A DNA stretch of 64,000 nt, taken from assembly GCA_003635265.1 (NCBI GenBank), contig PYIZ01000009.1, forward strand, positions 241,727-305,726, in the 5' to 3' direction. This DNA is from Candidatus Poribacteria bacterium. GTDB lineage: Bacteria; Poribacteria; WGA-4E; PCPOR2b. This document shows, piece by piece, positions 60,528 to 64,000 of the stretch (the first letter of the stretch is position 1; each line of letters opens with the position of its first letter). The position numbers and the translations under genes are program-made. A model generated the notes under the pieces. That model did no database searches, had not been told where the DNA came from, and saw only the letters and a list, made by a program, of their open reading frames with translations.

Positions 60528-61703
60528 ATGAATAGCGATCAATCACCGGCGGCGGAACCTTACCGCTCCCCTGCCTTTGCTGATATGAAACCTGAACTGT
60601 CGGCTCCCGGAGCCACGCCAGAGCGGTTAGAACACCTCAGGGAGCACGGTTTTGTCATCATCAACGATTTTGTGGACAACCCCTGGATCCCGATTCTGCG
60701 TGAAGCGGGTCGCCGTGTCACCGAATCGTGTGCGCCGGAGCATGTCTATAACCAGATCGACTGCTCGAAGGGCTATGTGCATCGCACCGGACAAGATCAA
60801 CCATGGGCGATTCGGGGACTTATCCATCCAGCTTTTAACGAGCCTAGTTTTGCTGAGTTCCACGGCTCTTCAGATTTCCTAGATTTTGTGTCTTCTTGGT
60901 GTGATGGACTCCAACCGGAGGATATGGTGCTCGGCGGCCTGCTGCTGTGGGCTAATCCCCGGACGCACGAGAATAAGCTCGGTTGGCACCGAGACACAAC
61001 ATGGTGGGGCACCGGGAAGAGATACTTTGCACAGGAAGAGAACCGAGGCGAAGGACCTGATGCGTATTCCGAGGAGATCGAAAGAATCCGCTGGAAAGAA
61101 ATCGTTGAGAGTAATGCGAAGTCTATAACGGAAAGAAACGGTGTGAGTATGTTCTTGGCATTGACGGACGACGAATGCCACGAGCTCGTACCGGGCAGCC
61201 ACAATCGCTGGCGTACACCGTTGGAGCATGACGTGCTCCTGCCGAGAGGGATGAAGGATCAGGGTGTCCCACACACACCGAGTTGGAACGGCGTGGACCC
61301 GTTGCCGGGTCAGGTTGCAATCCGACTCAAGGCGGGAGAAGCGCTCATCCGTAATGGCGTAACTATCCATACCGGACACACTGTCCCCGAGCGCGAGCGA
61401 AACACATTGTCAATCGGTTGGTCGAAGTGGTCGGGCGAGTTCACCGGGGAGGCACCGGTGGCGGACGTGCGACACGCATGGCAACTGGATCCCGCTGTGC
61501 GCGAAGCATTGCCTCATGACTGGATGAAGATCGCATGGGACCGTTGGGCGGAAACGCAGAAACTCGGTGATTCGCTCGAAGACCGGTACACCCCGTTTGA
61601 TATCAAGCGCATCAAGGCTGGAGAGGTTATTGGTTGGCGTGGTGAGTTGGAACGCCAAGCTGCGGCAGCCGGCGAAGCGTGGGAACGCTTCCAGACCCTC
61701 TAA
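60528..61703 (+). CDS. Phytanoyl-CoA dioxygenase (PhyH)-family Fe(II)/2-oxoglutarate oxygenase
   Basis: 391 residues from the ATG at 60528 (AAAGGA eight bases upstream). The double-stranded beta-helix iron site is visible: LGWHRDTTWWG gives His154 and Asp156, and VTIHTGHTVPERERN gives the distal His (281 or 284) and the 2-oxoglutarate-binding Arg. The N-terminal HLREHGFVIINDFVDN is typical of the family's opening. Such enzymes hydroxylate varied small molecules; phytanoyl-CoA is unlikely in a bacterium. It has its own promoter and dyad and lies between the two ABC half-transporters. Confidence 0.88.
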   Translation: MNSDQSPAAEPYRSPAFADMKPELSAPGATPERLEHLREHGFVIINDFVDNPWIPILREAGRRVTESCAPEHVYNQIDCSKGYVHRTGQDQPWAIRGLIHPAFNEPSFAEFHGSSDFLDFVSSWCDGLQPEDMVLGGLLLWANPRTHENKLGWHRDTTWWGTGKRYFAQEENRGEGPDAYSEEIERIRWKEIVESNAKSITERNGVSMFLALTDDECHELVPGSHNRWRTPLEHDVLLPRGMKDQGVPHTPSWNGVDPLPGQVAIRLKAGEALIRNGVTIHTGHTVPERERNTLSIGWSKWSGEFTGEAPVADVRHAWQLDPAVREALPHDWMKIAWDRWAETQKLGDSLEDRYTPFDIKRIKAGEVIGWRGELERQAAAAGEAWERFQTL

Positions 61704-61756
61704 CTCTGCCCAAGTGAATCAGTCCGGTATGCAGAAAATAAGGGTTAGGAGGGGAT

Positions 61757-63496
61757 CTAAAGTGCTTCTAGCTCCTCTTGCAGCAGCTGTTTCTCATGGA
61801 TACCGGCATAAATACCGTTGTGTGCCAGTAACTCCTCATGCGTGCCGCGTTCGACAATCTCGCCGTTTTCTAAGACGACAATTAGATCTGCCGCCTTAAC
61901 CGTCGAAATGCGGTGCGATATGAGGACCGTCGTGCAACCTTCCATAATCTCGTTCAGCCGTGTGAGGATAGTATCTTCTGTATTCGTGTCCACGCTGGCG
62001 AAAGCATCGTCCAAGATCAAAATCTTCGGCTCAATCATGATCGCACGTGCGAGCGCGGTTCGTTGTTTCTGTCCTCCTGAGATGGTTTGACCGCGTTCAC
62101 CCAAAAAAGTCTCTAATCCCTCGGGGAACTCCTCGATCTGTTCGAGGAGATCTGCGGTGTGTGCGACCTCCTTGATCTCGACTTCGTTCGCATCACCGAC
62201 GCCGTAGGTGATGTTGTTCCGCAAGAGGTCAGAAAAGAGGAAAGGCTCCTGTTCAACGACACCGATGTGTGATCTCAGGAGTTGTAGCGGGATATCTTGA
62301 ATGTCGACGCCATCGATGAAGACCATGCCCCGCTCTGCTTGGCGGATGCGAGGGATGAGATTAATCAAGGTGGTCTTACCGCTGCCGGTCGTACCGACAA
62401 TTGCAACTGTTGATCCGCGAGGAATCTTGAGATTGATATTTTTCAGAATTGGTTCCCCGCGCGGGTAAGCGAAGTTGAGGTTTCTAAATTCGATTTCGCC
62501 GTGAATCGTGTTGATGTCTTGGCGTGTCGTTTCTCCATCGGCGATTTCAGGCTTCACATCAAGAATCCTACGGATTCGTTCCATTGACGCTGCACCTTGT
62601 TGGAAGGTATTGACGATAAAGCCAAACGTAATCATCGGACGAATGAACATCATCAGATAGGCGCTGAAAGATACAAAATCACCAAACGTGATTTTGTCCT
62701 CGACTACGCGGATACCACCGAGCCAGAGTAGAGCAGCGATACCGAGTCCGGGTAAGAATCGGAACAACGGAAAGAAGAAGGTTGTCACTCGAATCCGATC
62801 ACGATTACGTTGTACGAAGTCTCGGTTATATACTTCAAATTCCTCAATCTCGCTCGCTTCGAGCGTATACGCTTTGACAACACGCACACCGGACAGATTC
62901 TCCTGCACTTTCGTGTTCATCGTAGCGAAGCCTTCTTGGATTCGTGTGTGATATCTGTAGACCCGCTTTCCCAATTCCTTTATCAAGACAGCGAGGATCG
63001 GGTACGGCAGAAGTGCCAAAAGCGTCAACTGTACGTCAATATCCAGCATAATCACGAGTGCCAGTGCAAAGAAGATGAGCGCATCCGCGATGTATGAGAT
63101 CCCCATACTGAGAACCATCCGGATCGAGTTCATGTCGCTGGTCGCTCGCGCCATTAGATCTCCTGTGCGAACATCGTTATAGTAGGACGCAGGCAGCTTT
63201 TGAAGATGTGTAAAGAAATCGTTCCGAAGCTGATATTCCATCCGCCTTGCCGCACTTTGGATGACCTGACGTTGGCCAAATCGAAGTGCACCTCCAACCA
63301 ACGCAGCGCCAAAAATGAGTGCTGCCAAAAAAGAGATCTTCCAATAGGTAATCTCTCCTTCCAGACCACCGAATGCCCACTTCAACGGTTCTGGCAGCAC
63401 CACAATGCTTGTTTCGAGACCATCAAATGCCCACTTCAACAGTTTTGGTTGTACCACAATCACTGCGTTCGTTGCTAGTACAAAGAAAAAACTCAC
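61757..63496 (-). CDS. ABC exporter half-transporter (degenerate Walker B)
   Basis: At least 579 residues from the first conventional start, GTG at 63496. Coding-like sequence in frame continues upstream (RNLFLNLKPYIIRYRVAVI, matching the family's first-helix lead-in) to a stop near 63563. There is an AAGGGAG site just there but no ATG/GTG/TTG, so the true start may be ATC/ATT or lost by an error. The ATPase has Walker A VGTTGSGKT, canonical signature ISGGQKQ, and Walker B ILILDDAFASVD with Asp replacing the catalytic Glu. This is the TM287-type half of a heterodimeric exporter, complementary to 56919-58730. An 18-residue tandem duplication lies near the first membrane helix. Confidence 0.9.
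   Translation of the reverse strand: MSFFFVLATNAVIVVQPKLLKWAFDGLETSIVVLPEPLKWAFGGLEGEITYWKISFLAALIFGAALVGGALRFGQRQVIQSAARRMEYQLRNDFFTHLQKLPASYYNDVRTGDLMARATSDMNSIRMVLSMGISYIADALIFFALALVIMLDIDVQLTLLALLPYPILAVLIKELGKRVYRYHTRIQEGFATMNTKVQENLSGVRVVKAYTLEASEIEEFEVYNRDFVQRNRDRIRVTTFFFPLFRFLPGLGIAALLWLGGIRVVEDKITFGDFVSFSAYLMMFIRPMITFGFIVNTFQQGAASMERIRRILDVKPEIADGETTRQDINTIHGEIEFRNLNFAYPRGEPILKNINLKIPRGSTVAIVGTTGSGKTTLINLIPRIRQAERGMVFIDGVDIQDIPLQLLRSHIGVVEQEPFLFSDLLRNNITYGVGDANEVEIKEVAHTADLLEQIEEFPEGLETFLGERGQTISGGQKQRTALARAIMIEPKILILDDAFASVDTNTEDTILTRLNEIMEGCTTVLISHRISTVKAADLIVVLENGEIVERGTHEELLAHNGIYAGIHEKQLLQEELEAL
63363..63470 (-). repeat. 54-bp tandem duplication inside the ABC transporter gene
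   Basis: Two adjacent 54-base copies begin at 63363 and 63417 and encode related 18-residue segments (LKWAFDGLE and LKWAFGGLE). They differ at a number of bases, so the event is not very recent. It lengthens the loop after membrane helix 1. Confidence 0.8.
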
Positions 63497-63616
63497 GATA
63501 ACAGCAACGCGGTAGCGAATAATATACGGTTTGAGATTTAAGAATAAGTTACGGATATGGCGTCACTCCCTTCTTTGGTAGGTAATGGGAAGAGGCTACA
63601 ACTTGTGTTATGCTAC

Positions 63617-63789
63617 TTACCCACCAATTGTCTCAGTCTTAATTCCGGGGGCGTTAAGCAGTTCCGGTTTGAGATCGATGCCAAGCCCAGATGTTTCCGG
63701 CGCGGTCAGATGGCCGTCCTCAACCGGAACCGATCCTGTAACGAGGTTGTCGTATTGAACGAGATAGTGGCGACGGACGCTTTCGAGTT
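63617..63789 (-). pseudogene. C-terminal fragment of an enolase-superfamily (mandelate racemase/muconate lactonizing) protein, cut by a transposon
   Basis: The minus frame ending at TAA 63617-63619 reads LESVRRHYLVQYDNLV, then VPVEDGHLTAPETSGLGIDL, the usual end of MR/MLE-family dehydratases (dG.v.vP..PGLGi). It abuts the right end of the TnpB-type element at about 63790. The N-terminal part should lie beyond the element, outside the window. No barrel or metal ligands are left in this piece. Confidence 0.7.
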
Positions 63790-64000
63790 TGACGTACTCC
63801 CAAACCTAAAGGATTGAGATTCTTACACGCTGTGTTAGCCCTCGATGATTCGGGACTAAGAAGCATGTTTAGATAGATGTGGATTGCACCTAACACCTAT
63901 CGGGGACGCCATCGCCCCAACTACGGGACTCAGCATGAATCCCAATACTTTGTTCCAGAGGTTGATTGCACCAACGCCGTCTCTATGATACTCAAAGCCA
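63790..64000 (-). mobile_element. TnpB-type IS200/IS605-group element, partial (runs off right edge)
   Basis: Read on the minus strand, the right end carries CTCAATCC-TTTA-GGTTTGGGAG and then TACGTCA, matching the ends at 1071-1101 and 14365-14392. The 3' part of tnpB lies inside. The element interrupts the enolase-superfamily gene. Confidence 0.75.
63856..64000 (-). CDS. tnpB: TnpB nuclease, C-terminal fragment (partial at window edge)
   Basis: The minus frame from the right edge to TAG at 63856-63858 reads GFEYHRDGVGAINLWNKVLG and continues with MLSPVVGAMASPIGVRC. HRDGVGAIN is the RuvC-III block with the last catalytic Asp and follows the zinc ribbon in TnpB. 47 residues are visible. It is related to, but clearly different from, the TnpB at 13106, so the two elements are not recent copies of each other. 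Confidence 0.85.
   Translation of the reverse strand, partial: GFEYHRDGVGAINLWNKVLGFMLSPVVGAMASPIGVRCNPHLSKHAS

Noticed and set aside
63557..63817. Plus-strand 86-codon open frame
   Set aside because: The minus strand here encodes the recognisable C-terminal end of an MR/MLE-family protein, and the plus frame runs into the transposon end.

Overview
The window looks like a chromosome segment from an uncultured, diderm bacterium. Candidatus Poribacteria or a related lineage is my best guess (inference). The grounds are the mix of gene families: Gfo/Idh/MocA, UbiD, phytanoyl-CoA-dioxygenase-like, Ldh-like and ceramidase-like enzymes; large repeat proteins (LRR, WD40 with dockerin, HEAT, giant Reg_prop propellers); a PorU/PorV-like pair; and lipobox lipoproteins. 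No marker settles the phylum. Gene models are dense, mostly with good Shine-Dalgarno sites, and both strands are used. Three sigma70-like promoters match consensus closely, and the window encodes its own RpoD.

Layout. 1-9340 (minus strand): partial LLM flavin oxidoreductase, a decayed TnpB-type element, Ldh-family dehydrogenase, a restriction-modification pair, Gfo/Idh oxidoreductase, UbiD decarboxylase, amidohydrolase/deacetylase and an LRR protein. 9499-11473 (plus): a promoter and four-hairpin leader, a pyrophosphatase-fold protein lacking catalytic acids, and mtnA. 11528-12808: ceramidase-like hydrolase. 13031-14392: a TnpB-only IS200/IS605-group element. 14497-27021: three consecutive giant lipoproteins, each with about 29 propeller repeats, followed by a putative beta-barrel protein. 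29117-37586 (minus): DUF4159 protein, PorV-like barrel and a 2084-residue C25 protease of PorU type. 37757-44606 (minus): metallophosphoesterase, two HEAT lipoproteins, GNAT acetyltransferase and a Ski2-like helicase. 44812-48173 (plus): uronate-dehydrogenase-like SDR, Gfo/Idh oxidoreductase and a WD40-dockerin protein. 48627-56908 (plus): a housekeeping block of tRNA-Gly, FmdB-like protein, TPR membrane protein, mutS2, dnaG, rpoD and two tRNAs. 56919-63496: two ABC exporter half-transporters that look like complementary halves of one heterodimer, separated by a TolB-like propeller and a phytanoyl-CoA-dioxygenase-like gene. 63617-64000: an enolase-superfamily gene fragment cut by another TnpB-type element that runs off the window.

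The most unusual content is the propeller triplet. All three proteins carry the same number of repeats in the same order, including shared atypical blades, so whole-gene duplication explains them better than independent repeat growth. Their loops have received in-frame insertions of short palindromic and simple repeats that also occur between genes. With the neighbouring beta-barrel protein and the PorU/PorV pair, the 14.5-37.6 kb region may form a cell-surface module. That functional link is inference; nothing in the sequence proves it.
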